NCBI RefSeq assembly: GCF_014201415.1
Contig: NZ_JACHEH010000001.1
Span: 186,001 to 250,000 of the forward strand
Direction: 5' to 3'
Length of the DNA stretch: 64,000 bases
DNA from: Chelatococcus composti
GTDB lineage: Bacteria; Pseudomonadota; Alphaproteobacteria; Rhizobiales; Beijerinckiaceae
Under the pieces are notes generated by a model. It searched no databases and had not been told where the DNA came from. It was given only the letters and a program-made list of their open reading frames with translations. Below are positions 35,701-43,728 of the stretch, piece after piece (position 1 is the stretch's first letter; every line of letters begins with the position of its first letter). Made by a program: the position numbers and the translations under genes.

Positions 35701-36990
35701 ATGGACCTGCACGATCTCTTCTACAGGCTCGCGGTGTCCCTCGCCGTGGGCCTTCTCGTTGGCGTCGAGCGGCACTGGCGCGAGCGCGACGCGCCGGCTG
35801 GCAGCCGCACCGCGGGCGTGCGCACTCATGCGCTGTTCGGCTTCTTCGGCGGCATCACGGCCGCCATGGCGCAGGCGCTGGCACCGCAGAACGAACCCGT
35901 GGCGGCCATCGTGGTTGTCAGCGCGCTCGCCGTCCTCTCGGCCGCGCTCATCACGTTCAAGCGGCGTGAGGCCGAGGCCGACGACAACTTCAGCGTCACG
36001 GGCGTCGTCGTCGGGCAGGTGACTTTCGTGCTGGGAGCGCTCGCCGTTCTCGGTGAGCCATCATTCGCTGGGGCAGCCGCCGTCGTGATGACGGCGCTGC
36101 TGGCGAGCCGCGAGGTGCTTCACACACTGCTGCGGCGCATGCGCTGGAGCGAGCTGCGCTCGGCGATCGTCCTCGCGGCCATGACCTTCGTGGCGCTGCC
36201 GCTCATTCCCGACGAGCCGCTGCCGCAGCTCATGGGGCTCAACCCGGCGCGTGTGTGGCTGCTCGCCATCATCCTCGCCGGTGTCTCCTTCCTCGGCTAC
36301 GTGGCGGAGCAGCTGTTCGGCACCCGGCACGGCCGCCTCGTCGCGGGGGCCACGGGCGGGCTGGTGTCTTCCACAGCGGTGGCGCTGGCCAACGCCCGGC
36401 TGGCCCGCGCGGGAGAACCGGCGTTGCCGCTCGCCGCCGGGGCGCTGGCGGCGGGGGCGGTGTCGTTCCTCCGCACTGCCGTCATCGTGACGGCCGCTGC
36501 GCCGCAGCTAGGCCGGCTGCTGGTGCCAGGCCTGGGGCTTGCGGCGGCCACGCTCGCATTCGGGGCGTGGCTGCTCGCGCGGCGGGACGAGGCGACGGGG
36601 CCATCGGCCGTTCCCGAGGGTGGCAGCCCGTTCGAGCTCGTCGAGGTGCTGAAGCTCGCCGCGCTTCTCGCCATTGTGAGGGTGGTCGGGGATCTCGCGG
36701 GTGAGCATCTCGGCGCCGTGGGCGTCTACGCCGTCGCCGCCGTCTCCGGCCTTGCTGATGTCGATGCGGTGTCGCTCGCCGTCTCCAGCCTCGTGCCTGA
36801 CAGGCTCACCCTTGACGCTGGCGCCGCGGCCATCGCCATTGCCACGGGCAGCAACACGGTTGCGAAATGCATCTATGCCGCCACGCTCGGCGGAACGGCC
36901 TATGCCGCCCGCTTCAGCCTCGTGTCCCTCGTCGGGCTCGCGGCACTTGCCGCGGGGCTTCTGGCCGCCTCTGCGCAAATGCCCGGATGA
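35701..36990 (+). CDS. MgtC/SapB and DUF4010 membrane protein
   Basis: Integral inner membrane protein of 429 residues. The amino-terminal MgtC/SapB-like part has LAVGLLVGVERHWRERD, then GVRTHALFGFFGG, typical of the family. The carboxy-terminal two thirds match the DUF4010 type, with many hydrophobic segments (about 11 in all) and GATGGLVSSTAVALANARLA near residue 218-237. The ribosome binding site is weak. Function is unknown; MgtC proteins are linked to magnesium limitation and virulence in other bacteria, but this fusion class has no established role. No magnesium-sensing leader is visible. Confidence 0.85.
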   Translation: MDLHDLFYRLAVSLAVGLLVGVERHWRERDAPAGSRTAGVRTHALFGFFGGITAAMAQALAPQNEPVAAIVVVSALAVLSAALITFKRREAEADDNFSVTGVVVGQVTFVLGALAVLGEPSFAGAAAVVMTALLASREVLHTLLRRMRWSELRSAIVLAAMTFVALPLIPDEPLPQLMGLNPARVWLLAIILAGVSFLGYVAEQLFGTRHGRLVAGATGGLVSSTAVALANARLARAGEPALPLAAGALAAGAVSFLRTAVIVTAAAPQLGRLLVPGLGLAAATLAFGAWLLARRDEATGPSAVPEGGSPFELVEVLKLAALLAIVRVVGDLAGEHLGAVGVYAVAAVSGLADVDAVSLAVSSLVPDRLTLDAGAAAIAIATGSNTVAKCIYAATLGGTAYAARFSLVSLVGLAALAAGLLAASAQMPG

Positions 36991-37072
36991 ACATCCACCT
37001 TTCGCCGCAATTGTCCCCCCCTGCGCTCTCGTCTAGAAGCGTGAGGGGGAAACGGTCAGCGGGGAAGCGCCT

Positions 37073-39076
37073 ATGTTCTCGAAGATCCTGATTGCCAACC
37101 GCGGCGAGATCGCCTGCCGGATCATCAAGACGGCGCGTCGCATGGGCATCAGGACCGTGGCGGTATTCTCCGAGGCGGACAGGGACGCCCTTCACGTCGA
37201 GATGGCGGACGAAGCCGTCTTCGTCGGCCCGGCGCCTGCCGCCCAGTCCTATCTCGTCATCGAGAAGATCATCGAGGCCTGCCTGCAGACGGGGGCGGAG
37301 GCGGTGCATCCCGGCTACGGCTTCCTCTCCGAGCGCGCGGCCTTCGCCGAGGCGCTGGCAGCCGCGGGGATCGTCTTCATCGGGCCGAACCCCAAGGCCA
37401 TCGAGGCCATGGGCGACAAGATCGAATCGAAAAAGTTCGCCAATGCCGCCAAGGTCTCGACCGTTCCGGGCTTCCTCGGCGTCATCGAGAGCCCCGAGCA
37501 GGCGGTGAGGATCGCTGACGAGATCGGCTATCCGGTAATGATCAAGGCTTCGGCGGGCGGAGGCGGCAAGGGCATGCGCATCGCCTATTCCGCTGCCGAG
37601 GTGGCGGAGGGCTTCGCCCGCGCCCGCTCCGAGGCGGCCTCGTCCTTCGGCGACGACCGTGTGTTCGTGGAAAAGTTCATCACCGATCCGCGCCACATCG
37701 AGATCCAGGTCATAGGCGACAAGCACGGCAACGTGGTCTATCTCGGCGAGCGCGAATGCTCGATCCAGCGCCGCAACCAGAAAGTCATCGAGGAGGCGCC
37801 ATCGCCTCTGCTCGACGAGGCGACGCGCAGGAAGATGGGCGAGCAGGCGGTGGCGCTTGCGAAGGCCGTGAACTACGATTCGGCCGGCACCGTCGAGTTC
37901 GTGGCGGGGCAAGACCGCTCCTTCTACTTCCTCGAGATGAACACCCGCCTGCAGGTGGAGCATCCGGTGACGGAGATGATCACCGGCATCGACCTCGTAG
38001 AGGAGATGATCCGCATCGCCGCCGGGGAGAAGCTGCGCTTTACGCAGGATGACATCCGGCTCGACGGCTGGGCCATCGAGAGCCGCATCTATGCCGAGGA
38101 TCCGACACGCGGCTTCCTGCCCTCGACCGGCAGGCTCGTCACCTACCGCCCGCCGGCCGAGGGCGAGGACGACGGGGCCCGGGTGCGCAACGACTCCGGC
38201 GTTGTGGAAGGGGGCGAGATCTCCATCTACTACGACCCGATGATCGCGAAGCTCATCACGCACGCGCCAACCCGCGCGGCTGCCATCGAGGCCCAGCAGA
38301 GGGCGCTCGATGCCTTCGCCATCGACGGAATCCGCCACAACATCCCCTTCCTCTCGGCGCTGATGGCCCATCCGCGCTGGCAGGAAGGGCGCCTCTCGAC
38401 CGGCTTCATCGCCGAGGAGTTCCCCGACGGTTTCGCCATGCCGAAGCCGGAGGGGGAAGTCGCGATACGCCTCGCGGCGGTGGCGGCGGCCGTCGACCAT
38501 CTGCTCAACGAGCGCAAGCGGCGGATCTCGGGCCAGATGCGCTCGGCGCGGCCCGTCCGATTCGAGCGCGAGCGGGTGGTGATGTTGGGCCGCGAGGCCT
38601 TAGAGATCACTGTCGACGACAGCGACGGGCATCTCGCTCTCGTCTTCGCAGACGGGCGCAGGGTCTCGGTCGAATCATCCTGGCGGCCGGGCCAGCCGGT
38701 GTGGCAGGGCCGGGTCGACGGCAAGACGATCGCAGTGCAGGTGCGGCCGATCCTCAACGGGGTGGCGCTTGCCCACGCCGGAACAGCCGCGGAGGCGCGC
38801 GTCTACACCCGGCGCGAGGCCGAGCTTGCCGCCTTGATGCCGGAGAAGGTCGCTGCCGACACGTCGAAGCAGCTGCTGTGCCCCATGCCCGGCCTTGTGA
38901 AGGCCATCGCTGTCGCCGAAGGCCAGGAAGTGAAGGCTGGCGAGACGCTCGCCATCGTTGAGGCGATGAAGATGGAGAACGTGCTGAAGGCCGAGCGCGA
39001 CGGCATGGTGTCGAAAATCCACGCCAAGGAGGGCGACAGCCTCGCGGTGGACGCGGTGATCCTGGAGTTTGCCTGA
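37073..39076 (+). CDS. pccA: Propionyl/acetyl-CoA carboxylase alpha subunit (biotin carboxylase + carrier)
   Basis: Biotin-dependent subunit, 667 residues, that carboxylates its own biotin with ATP and bicarbonate and works with PccB. It begins MFSKILIANRGEIACRII. The biotin carboxylase domain (1 to about 450) shows the glycine-rich ASAGGGGKGMRI, ERECSIQRRNQK and EMNTRLQVEHPVTE. A linker domain follows, and the carboxy-terminal biotinyl domain carries EAMKMEN with Lys633 as the biotin site. The ATG follows GCGGGGAAGCG. It is separated from pccB by about 5 kb containing genes on both strands, so the two subunits are not in one operon. Confidence 0.95.
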   Translation: MFSKILIANRGEIACRIIKTARRMGIRTVAVFSEADRDALHVEMADEAVFVGPAPAAQSYLVIEKIIEACLQTGAEAVHPGYGFLSERAAFAEALAAAGIVFIGPNPKAIEAMGDKIESKKFANAAKVSTVPGFLGVIESPEQAVRIADEIGYPVMIKASAGGGGKGMRIAYSAAEVAEGFARARSEAASSFGDDRVFVEKFITDPRHIEIQVIGDKHGNVVYLGERECSIQRRNQKVIEEAPSPLLDEATRRKMGEQAVALAKAVNYDSAGTVEFVAGQDRSFYFLEMNTRLQVEHPVTEMITGIDLVEEMIRIAAGEKLRFTQDDIRLDGWAIESRIYAEDPTRGFLPSTGRLVTYRPPAEGEDDGARVRNDSGVVEGGEISIYYDPMIAKLITHAPTRAAAIEAQQRALDAFAIDGIRHNIPFLSALMAHPRWQEGRLSTGFIAEEFPDGFAMPKPEGEVAIRLAAVAAAVDHLLNERKRRISGQMRSARPVRFERERVVMLGREALEITVDDSDGHLALVFADGRRVSVESSWRPGQPVWQGRVDGKTIAVQVRPILNGVALAHAGTAAEARVYTRREAELAALMPEKVAADTSKQLLCPMPGLVKAIAVAEGQEVKAGETLAIVEAMKMENVLKAERDGMVSKIHAKEGDSLAVDAVILEFA

Positions 39077-39162
39077 GCTGCGCCGGTGAGGCAGTCAGGC
39101 GACGGGGCTTCCGCGGCAGCGTCCTCGTGCTAGGCTGCCGCGAGCCTTTGTCGAGTTGAGCC

Positions 39163-39465
39163 ATGACTTCCCGCATCATCGTCCGTGCCTTCATCAGGGG
39201 CCGCGTGCAGGGTGTCGGCTACCGGGCCTGGACGCAGCGCGAGGCGCAGGCGCGGGGGCTCGCCGGCTGGGTGCGCAACCGGCGCGAGGGTTTTGTCGAG
39301 GTTGTCCTCGCCGGGCCGGCGGGAGCGGTGGAGGCGATGCTCGTTGCCTGTGGCACCGGGCCGTCCGGCGCGAGAGTCGAGGCTGTCGAGCGCTGCGACG
39401 AAACGGAGAGCGCGCTCGTGCCCGCAGGCGCCGCAGAGGGCTTCACGGTGCTGCCGACGGTCTAG
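39163..39465 (+). CDS. acyP: Acylphosphatase
   Basis: Acylphosphatase, 100 residues, hydrolyses acyl-phosphate bonds. The signature RAFIRGRVQGVGYRAWTQ contains the phosphate-binding loop and catalytic Arg, followed by GLAGWVRNRREGFVEVVLAG with the catalytic Asn. The ATG is preceded by a weak site. It is 86 bases after pccA in the same direction and convergent with the TlpA-like gene, with only 10 bases between the stops. The protein is slightly longer than the usual 90 residues because of an extra carboxy-terminal segment. Confidence 0.93.
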   Translation: MTSRIIVRAFIRGRVQGVGYRAWTQREAQARGLAGWVRNRREGFVEVVLAGPAGAVEAMLVACGTGPSGARVEAVERCDETESALVPAGAAEGFTVLPTV

Positions 39466-39475
39466 CGGCGAAAGG

Positions 39476-40057
39476 TCAGGCCGTGAAGGCGGCGAGGAAT
39501 GCCTCGGCCTCCGGCTGCAGCCAGTCCACCGCGCCCGAGATGTAGCCGACGATGTCCCCTTGCCGGTCGACGACATAGGTGATGGGCATACCGTAGAGGG
39601 CGAAGGGGGCGCCCTTGCGGTTGCCGGCGTCGGAATAGGCGACGTCTCCCTCGGGATCGATGAAGACCGGCAGCTTTTCGATGCCGTAGCGCTTGAGGAA
39701 AGGCGCGACGGCGCTCGCGCCGTCCCTGTCGAAGGAGATGGCAGCGACGTTGATGCGGCGGGCATCGCGTCTTCGCGCGAAGGCCTCCAGGCGCGGCATC
39801 TCCTCCCGGCACGGCGGGCACCAGCTCGCCCAGAAATTGAGGACATGGACTCGTCCGTCCGGTGCGAGCCGGTGGCGACGCCCCCGGACGTCGGTGAGGG
39901 TGAGCGCCGGCATTTGCCGGCGCGGCTCGAGCCACACGAACTGACTGGAGCTCTGGCGCAGCGCAGGAGTGGCCTGCGCCGGCCGTGCCGGAAGGGCGAG
40001 GACGGTGGCGAGGCTGCCGATGAAGGTGCGGCGGGAGAGGGGACATGAACGCATCAT
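39476..40057 (-). CDS. TlpA-like thioredoxin-fold protein with Tat signal
   Basis: Periplasmic thiol-disulfide oxidoreductase of the TlpA/ResA family, 193 residues from the chosen ATG. The amino terminus has a twin-arginine motif, SRRTFIGSL, followed by a hydrophobic stretch and a likely cleavage site after PAQA, so export by Tat is predicted. The redox motif is NFWASWCPPC with Cys80 and Cys83, and the cis-Pro loop is YGMPITYVVD. A second ATG one codon later is equally possible. Such proteins reduce apocytochromes or copper-centre precursors; the partner cannot be told from the neighbours. Confidence 0.9.
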   Translation of the reverse strand: MMRSCPLSRRTFIGSLATVLALPARPAQATPALRQSSSQFVWLEPRRQMPALTLTDVRGRRHRLAPDGRVHVLNFWASWCPPCREEMPRLEAFARRRDARRINVAAISFDRDGASAVAPFLKRYGIEKLPVFIDPEGDVAYSDAGNRKGAPFALYGMPITYVVDRQGDIVGYISGAVDWLQPEAEAFLAAFTA

Positions 40058-40190
40058 CGCCCGCCCATAGCCCCGCTGTGTCGCCCTGCCAATGGCGCCG
40101 CGCCCTGATGTGAGGCATTCGCCGCCGGGTCCGCGCTTGAAGAGCCGTCGGCGCCGGCTATCCTGCGGAAGGACGCTGCGAGGAGACGCT

Positions 40191-41153
40191 GTGAGCCGCA
40201 ACGATTCGATCCGTCCGCGCCCGACGGACAACGCCTTTCTTGGCCCGCTCGAGGGTGGCTCGCTGGAGCCGACCTATTCGGGGGCGCTGTCCTTCATGCG
40301 GCGGCGCTACAGCCGTGATCTCTCAGTGGCGGATGTCGTCGTCTGGGGCGTGCCGTTCGACTGCGCGACGTCCAATCGGCCGGGAGCGCGTTTTGGGCCG
40401 CAGGCCCTGCGCCGCGCCTCGGCTATCTTCGACGGCGATCCGCAGTTCCCGTCGGGGCTCGACCCCTTCGAGGCGCTCACGGTGATCGACTGGGGCGACT
40501 GCTCCTTCGACTATCGCCGGCTCGACCAGGTGCATGGCCTCATCGAGGCGCAGGCGGCGGAGATCATCGCCGCAGGCTGCCATCTGGTGACGCTCGGCGG
40601 CGACCATTCCATCACCCTGCCGCTCCTGCGCGCGCATGTGGCAGAGCACGGGCCGCTGGCGCTGGTGCAGTTCGACGCCCATCAGGACACGTGGGAGGAT
40701 GACGCGGAGGGGATCTCGCACGGCACCTTCGTCACGCGCGCCGAGATGGAAGGGCTCATCGACTGCTCGCGCTCCATCCAGATCGGCATCCGCACCGTGG
40801 CGCCGGACGATTTCGGCATCGCTATCGTCGATGCCTACGAGGCGCGCGGGCTGGGCGTTGCCGGCATCGCCCAGCGCATCCGCGAGCGGGTGGGTGATGC
40901 GCCGGCCTATCTGTCGTTCGACATCGATGCGCTCGACCCCGCCTTTGCGCCGGGCACGGGCACGCCGGTGGCCGGTGGCCTCTCCAGCGCCGAGGCGCTG
41001 ATGGTACTGTGGAGCCTGCGGGACATCGACTGGCGCGGCATGGATATCGTGGAAGTGGCGCCGGCCTATGACCATGCCGACATCACCGCCATCGCCGGGG
41101 CCACGGTGGTGCAGCACTACCTGCAGATCCTCGCCGAGCGGACGCGGGGGTGA
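40191..41153 (+). CDS. speB: Agmatinase (ureohydrolase family)
   Basis: Ureohydrolase that is expected to split agmatine into putrescine and urea, 320 residues. The start is a GTG after GAGGAGACGCT. Manganese ligands are in GGDHS (His139), QFDAHQDTWED (Asp162, His164, Asp166) and SFDIDALDPAFAPG (Asp244, Asp246). The LDPAFAPGTGTPVAGG loop fits agmatinase rather than arginase, but other guanidino substrates cannot be ruled out. It lies immediately upstream of the argC attenuator region and is transcribed in the same direction, which groups two arginine-related genes. Confidence 0.88.
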   Translation: MSRNDSIRPRPTDNAFLGPLEGGSLEPTYSGALSFMRRRYSRDLSVADVVVWGVPFDCATSNRPGARFGPQALRRASAIFDGDPQFPSGLDPFEALTVIDWGDCSFDYRRLDQVHGLIEAQAAEIIAAGCHLVTLGGDHSITLPLLRAHVAEHGPLALVQFDAHQDTWEDDAEGISHGTFVTRAEMEGLIDCSRSIQIGIRTVAPDDFGIAIVDAYEARGLGVAGIAQRIRERVGDAPAYLSFDIDALDPAFAPGTGTPVAGGLSSAEALMVLWSLRDIDWRGMDIVEVAPAYDHADITAIAGATVVQHYLQILAERTRG

Positions 41154-41167
41154 GGGTGCGGGATTCA

Positions 41168-41196
41168 TTGACACGGCAGCCGCTTTCCCGGATAAC
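41168..41196 (+). promoter_or_regulatory. Promoter of the argC leader
   Basis: TTGACA, a perfect -35 element, is followed after 17 bases by GATAAC as -10. Transcription would begin about 7 bases later, at or next to the A of an ATG at 41204. It lies 14 bases after the agmatinase stop. Confidence 0.65.
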
Positions 41197-41203
41197 GGCG
41201 TCC

Positions 41204-41269
41204 ATGATCATCGCTGCTTACAGCACGCTGAACCGACGCCGCCGCGCTGCCCCTGCGCGCGTGCGATGA
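41204..41269 (+). CDS. Candidate arginine leader peptide of argC
   Basis: A 21-codon open frame starts with ATG right at the predicted transcription start, so the message may be leaderless. Residues 11-14 are four consecutive Arg (CGA CGC CGC CGC), with further Arg at 19 and 21, six of 21 in total, and the frame ends with TGA. It is followed 25 bases later by an intrinsic terminator and then by argC. The layout matches leader peptides for amino-acid biosynthesis genes, where a stalled ribosome alters RNA folding. GCACGC (41223-41228) can pair with GCGTGC (41259-41264), and GCGCG at 41255-41261 with CGCGC in the terminator arm (41297-41301). Translation of this frame is unproven. Confidence 0.6.
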   Translation: MIIAAYSTLNRRRRAAPARVR

Positions 41270-41293
41270 TGCGACCTCGCCTGTCGTGATCCG

Positions 41294-41320
41294 AGCCGCG
41301 CCCCGCAGCGCGGCTTTTTT
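41294..41320 (+). terminator. Intrinsic terminator (attenuator) before argC
   Basis: AGCCGCGC and GCGCGGCT form a perfect 8-base-pair stem around CCCGCA, ending in a run of six T. It lies between the Arg-rich leader frame and argC, 78 bases before the argC start, so it would stop transcription before the structural gene unless an alternative structure forms. Confidence 0.85.
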
Positions 41321-41397
41321 GATGCAATTTTGTCCCCATCCTCTGCTACCACCGGCGCGCGTGAACGCCATCGCCCGGACAATCGTCAGGAGCCGTC

Positions 41398-42375
41398 ATG
41401 AACGACACCTCGCTTCTCAACCCCGCGCGGTCCAGCTCTTCCGGCGCGCGGGCGCCACGCGTCTTCATCGACGGCGAGGCCGGCACCACGGGGCTTGGCA
41501 TCCGTGAGCGCCTTGCGGCGCTGCCGCAGATCGAGCTGAGGTCCATTGCGCCCGAGCTGCGCAAGGACGTGGAGGCGAAGAAGAAGCTGCTCGCCGAGGT
41601 CGACCTTGTCGTCCTCTGCCTGCCGGACGCAGCCGCCAAGGAGACGGTGGCGCTCGTCGACGCGCTGGGCGAGGCGGGCCCGCGCGTGCTCGACGCGAGC
41701 ACCGCCCACCGGGTCGCGCCGGGCTGGGTCTACGGCTTTGCCGAGATGGCGCCGGGGCAGGGTGGAGCCATCGCCAAGGCCCGGCGCGTGGCCAACCCCG
41801 GCTGCTATCCGACGGGTGCCATCGCGCTGCTGAGGCCGCTCGTCGACGCCGGCCTCGTGCCCGCGGACTATCCCGTCACCATCAACGCGGTCAGCGGCTA
41901 TTCCGGTGGCGGGCGCACGATGATCGAGGCCTACGAGGCGGGCACTGCGCCTTCCTTCGAACTCTACGGCCTCGGCCTCGAGCACAAGCACCTGCCTGAG
42001 TTGCAGGCCTACTGCGGCCTCACGCGCCGGCCGATTTTTGTGCCGTCGGTCGGCAACTTCCGCCAGGGCATGCTGGTGTCGATCCCGCTGCATCTCGATA
42101 CCCTGCCAGACAAGCCGACGGGGGCCGACCTGCAGGCGGTGCTCGCCGCCCGCTATGCGGTGAGCGAGCTGGTCTCCGTCGTGCCGCAGGACGACGCGAG
42201 CGTGACGGCCGGCAGGCTGGAGGCAGAGGCCCTCAACGACACCGACCGGCTGGAGCTGAGGGTCTATGCCAATGAGGCGCGGCGGCAGGCGGTGCTCGTC
42301 GCCCGGCTCGACAATCTCGGCAAGGGCGCCTCGGGGGCAGCGGTGCAGAACATCCGCCTGATGCTCGGCGTCTGA
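41398..42375 (+). CDS. argC: N-acetyl-gamma-glutamyl-phosphate reductase
   Basis: ArgC reduces N-acetylglutamyl-phosphate to the semialdehyde in arginine synthesis. It has 325 residues. The NADPH-binding start is [18 protein letters not shown], the catalytic Cys is Cys136 in [11 protein letters not shown], and the substrate loop is [12 protein letters not shown]. The motif pattern and length place it in the shorter (type 2) AGPR class common in alphaproteobacteria. CAGGAGCCGTC precedes the ATG. It is preceded by a probable attenuator and followed by a bidirectional terminator, so it forms a single-gene transcript. Confidence 0.95.
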   Translation: MNDTSLLNPARSSSSGARAPRVFIDGEAGTTGLGIRERLAALPQIELRSIAPELRKDVEAKKKLLAEVDLVVLCLPDAAAKETVALVDALGEAGPRVLDASTAHRVAPGWVYGFAEMAPGQGGAIAKARRVANPGCYPTGAIALLRPLVDAGLVPADYPVTINAVSGYSGGGRTMIEAYEAGTAPSFELYGLGLEHKHLPELQAYCGLTRRPIFVPSVGNFRQGMLVSIPLHLDTLPDKPTGADLQAVLAARYAVSELVSVVPQDDASVTAGRLEAEALNDTDRLELRVYANEARRQAVLVARLDNLGKGASGAAVQNIRLMLGV

Positions 42376-42395
42376 CCTTCGCTCAACGCAAGAAA

Positions 42396-42419
42396 AAGGG
42401 CGGGCAAGTGCCCGCCCTT
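42396..42419. terminator. Bidirectional terminator between argC and the FAH-family gene
   Basis: AAGGGCGGGC-AAGT-GCCCGCCCTT is a perfect 10-base-pair stem. On the minus strand it is followed by TTTTTCTT, a clear T-run, so it efficiently ends the minus-strand gene; on the plus strand the trailing sequence is poorer and termination of argC may be partial. Confidence 0.88.
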
Positions 42420-42441
42420 GAAGCGCAAACTTGGCCGAGGT

Positions 42442-43290
42442 TCAGCCCGGATAGGCGCGCACCTGCTGCCGCTGCGTGCCGAGACCCTCGATGCCCAGCT
42501 CGACGACCTCGCCACCCTTGAGGAAGCGCGGCGGCTTCATGCCCATGCCGACGCCGGGAGGCGTGCCGGTCGTGATGACGTCGCCCGGCTCGAGCTTCAT
42601 GAACTGCGAGATGTAGGAAACGAGGTAGGGGACAGAGAAGATCATGGTCTTCGTCGAGCCGTCCTGCATGCGCTCGCCGTTCACGTCGAGCCACATGGAC
42701 AGGTTCTGCACGTCCTTGATCTCGTCCGTCGTGACGAGCCAGGGGCCGAGGGGGCCGAAGGTCGGGCAGCCCTTGCCCTTGGCCCACTGCCCGCCGCGTT
42801 CGAGCTGGTAGGCGCGCTCGGAAACGTCGTTGCAGACGCAGTAGCCGGCGACGTAGTTCAGCGCGTCCTTCTCCTCGACATAGGAGGCTTCCTCGCCGAT
42901 GACAACGGCGAGCTCGACCTCCCAGTCGGTCTTCTCCGAGCCGCGCGGCACGACGATGTCGTCGTTGGGGCCGACGATGCAGGAAGGGGCCTTGTTGAAG
43001 AGAATCGGCTCGCTCGGGATCGGCGAATTCGTCTCGGCCGCGTGATCAGCGTAGTTCAGGCCCACCGCGATGAAGTTGCGCACGTTGCCGACGCAGGGGC
43101 CGAGGCGCGTGCCGGCCGGCACGGCGGGAAGGGTCTTCGGATCGACGGCGGCGATGCGCGCGAGCGAGGCCTTGGTGAGCGCCTTGCCGGCGAGATCGGG
43201 AACGATTCCGGAGATGTCGCGGATCGTGCCCTCGGCGTCGACGATGCCCGGCTTTTCCGCGCCCGGATTGCCGTAGCGCACCAACTTCAT
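42442..43290 (-). CDS. Fumarylacetoacetate hydrolase family protein
   Basis: Metal-dependent enzyme of the FAH family, 282 residues, of the kind annotated as ureidoglycolate lyase or 2-hydroxyhepta-2,4-diene-1,7-dioate isomerase. It begins MKLVRYGNPGAEKPGIVD. The core has VGLNYADHAAE, the acidic metal ligands in DWEVELAVVIG, then CNDVSERAYQLE with the third, and GDVITTGTPPGVGMG. GGAGGATACCCC gives a strong ribosome binding site. A perfect TTGAAACGTTTCAA palindrome stands just upstream, so a LacI-type repressor probably controls it. The substrate cannot be fixed from sequence. Confidence 0.9.
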   Translation of the reverse strand: MKLVRYGNPGAEKPGIVDAEGTIRDISGIVPDLAGKALTKASLARIAAVDPKTLPAVPAGTRLGPCVGNVRNFIAVGLNYADHAAETNSPIPSEPILFNKAPSCIVGPNDDIVVPRGSEKTDWEVELAVVIGEEASYVEEKDALNYVAGYCVCNDVSERAYQLERGGQWAKGKGCPTFGPLGPWLVTTDEIKDVQNLSMWLDVNGERMQDGSTKTMIFSVPYLVSYISQFMKLEPGDVITTGTPPGVGMGMKPPRFLKGGEVVELGIEGLGTQRQQVRAYPG

Positions 43291-43304
43291 GGGGTATCCT
43301 CCGA

Positions 43305-43318
43305 TTGAAACGTTTCAA
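43305..43318. promoter_or_regulatory. LacI-type operator before the FAH-family gene
   Basis: TTGAAACGTTTCAA is a perfect 14-base palindrome with a central CG, matching the TGAAACGTTTCA pattern bound by many LacI-family repressors of sugar-acid pathways. It lies 15 bases before the start codon of the minus-strand gene. No LacI-family gene is in the window. Confidence 0.65.
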
Positions 43319-43728
43319 GAGCGGCGGAGTGTGCTGCCGTGTGCCGAGGACTGCAAGCCGGATCGGCGCAGAGCCGGTGCGCGCAGCACTAAACCGGAGC
43401 CTGTTGCACCAATGTCACATCTCGCGAAAAGTCGCCAGTCGCCGGCTTTTTCCGCTCACGAGAAGGATCTGTGGGCAGATGGAAAAACCGACATGGTTTC
43501 GATATAAACTGTCATTATCGAAACTGGATTGATGTTGTGCGGTGCAGCAACCAGCCTGTTTTGGTGAGTTTTCGTTGCTGTTTTCGCTGAAATGTCAGCG
43601 GTACATTTGTATATTCATATGTATGCCAACACATTGATTGTTCCACTTTGCCTTGGCAGCATGCGACTCAAGGGCGCTCCGCAAAGTAACCGACGCCTCA
43701 GTTGAAGTTATTGGTCGGGGGAACATCC
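43319..43728. other. AT-rich divergent region before the FadL-type gene
   Basis: No gene is visible in this 410-base stretch. The half near the porin gene is AT-rich compared with the rest of the window. It holds a perfect 9-base-pair dyad, GTTTCGATA and TATCGAAAC, with an 11-base spacer (43496-43524), and a small GCTGA/TCAGC hairpin (43586-43599). A well-spaced sigma-70 promoter was not found with confidence. Confidence 0.5.
43496..43524. promoter_or_regulatory. Perfect 9-bp dyad upstream of the FadL-type gene
   Basis: GTTTCGATA (43496-43504) and TATCGAAAC (43516-43524) are exact reverse complements with 11 bases between them, so the half-site centres are two helical turns apart, which suits a dimeric regulator. 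The site is about 205 bases upstream of the porin gene. Confidence 0.45.
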
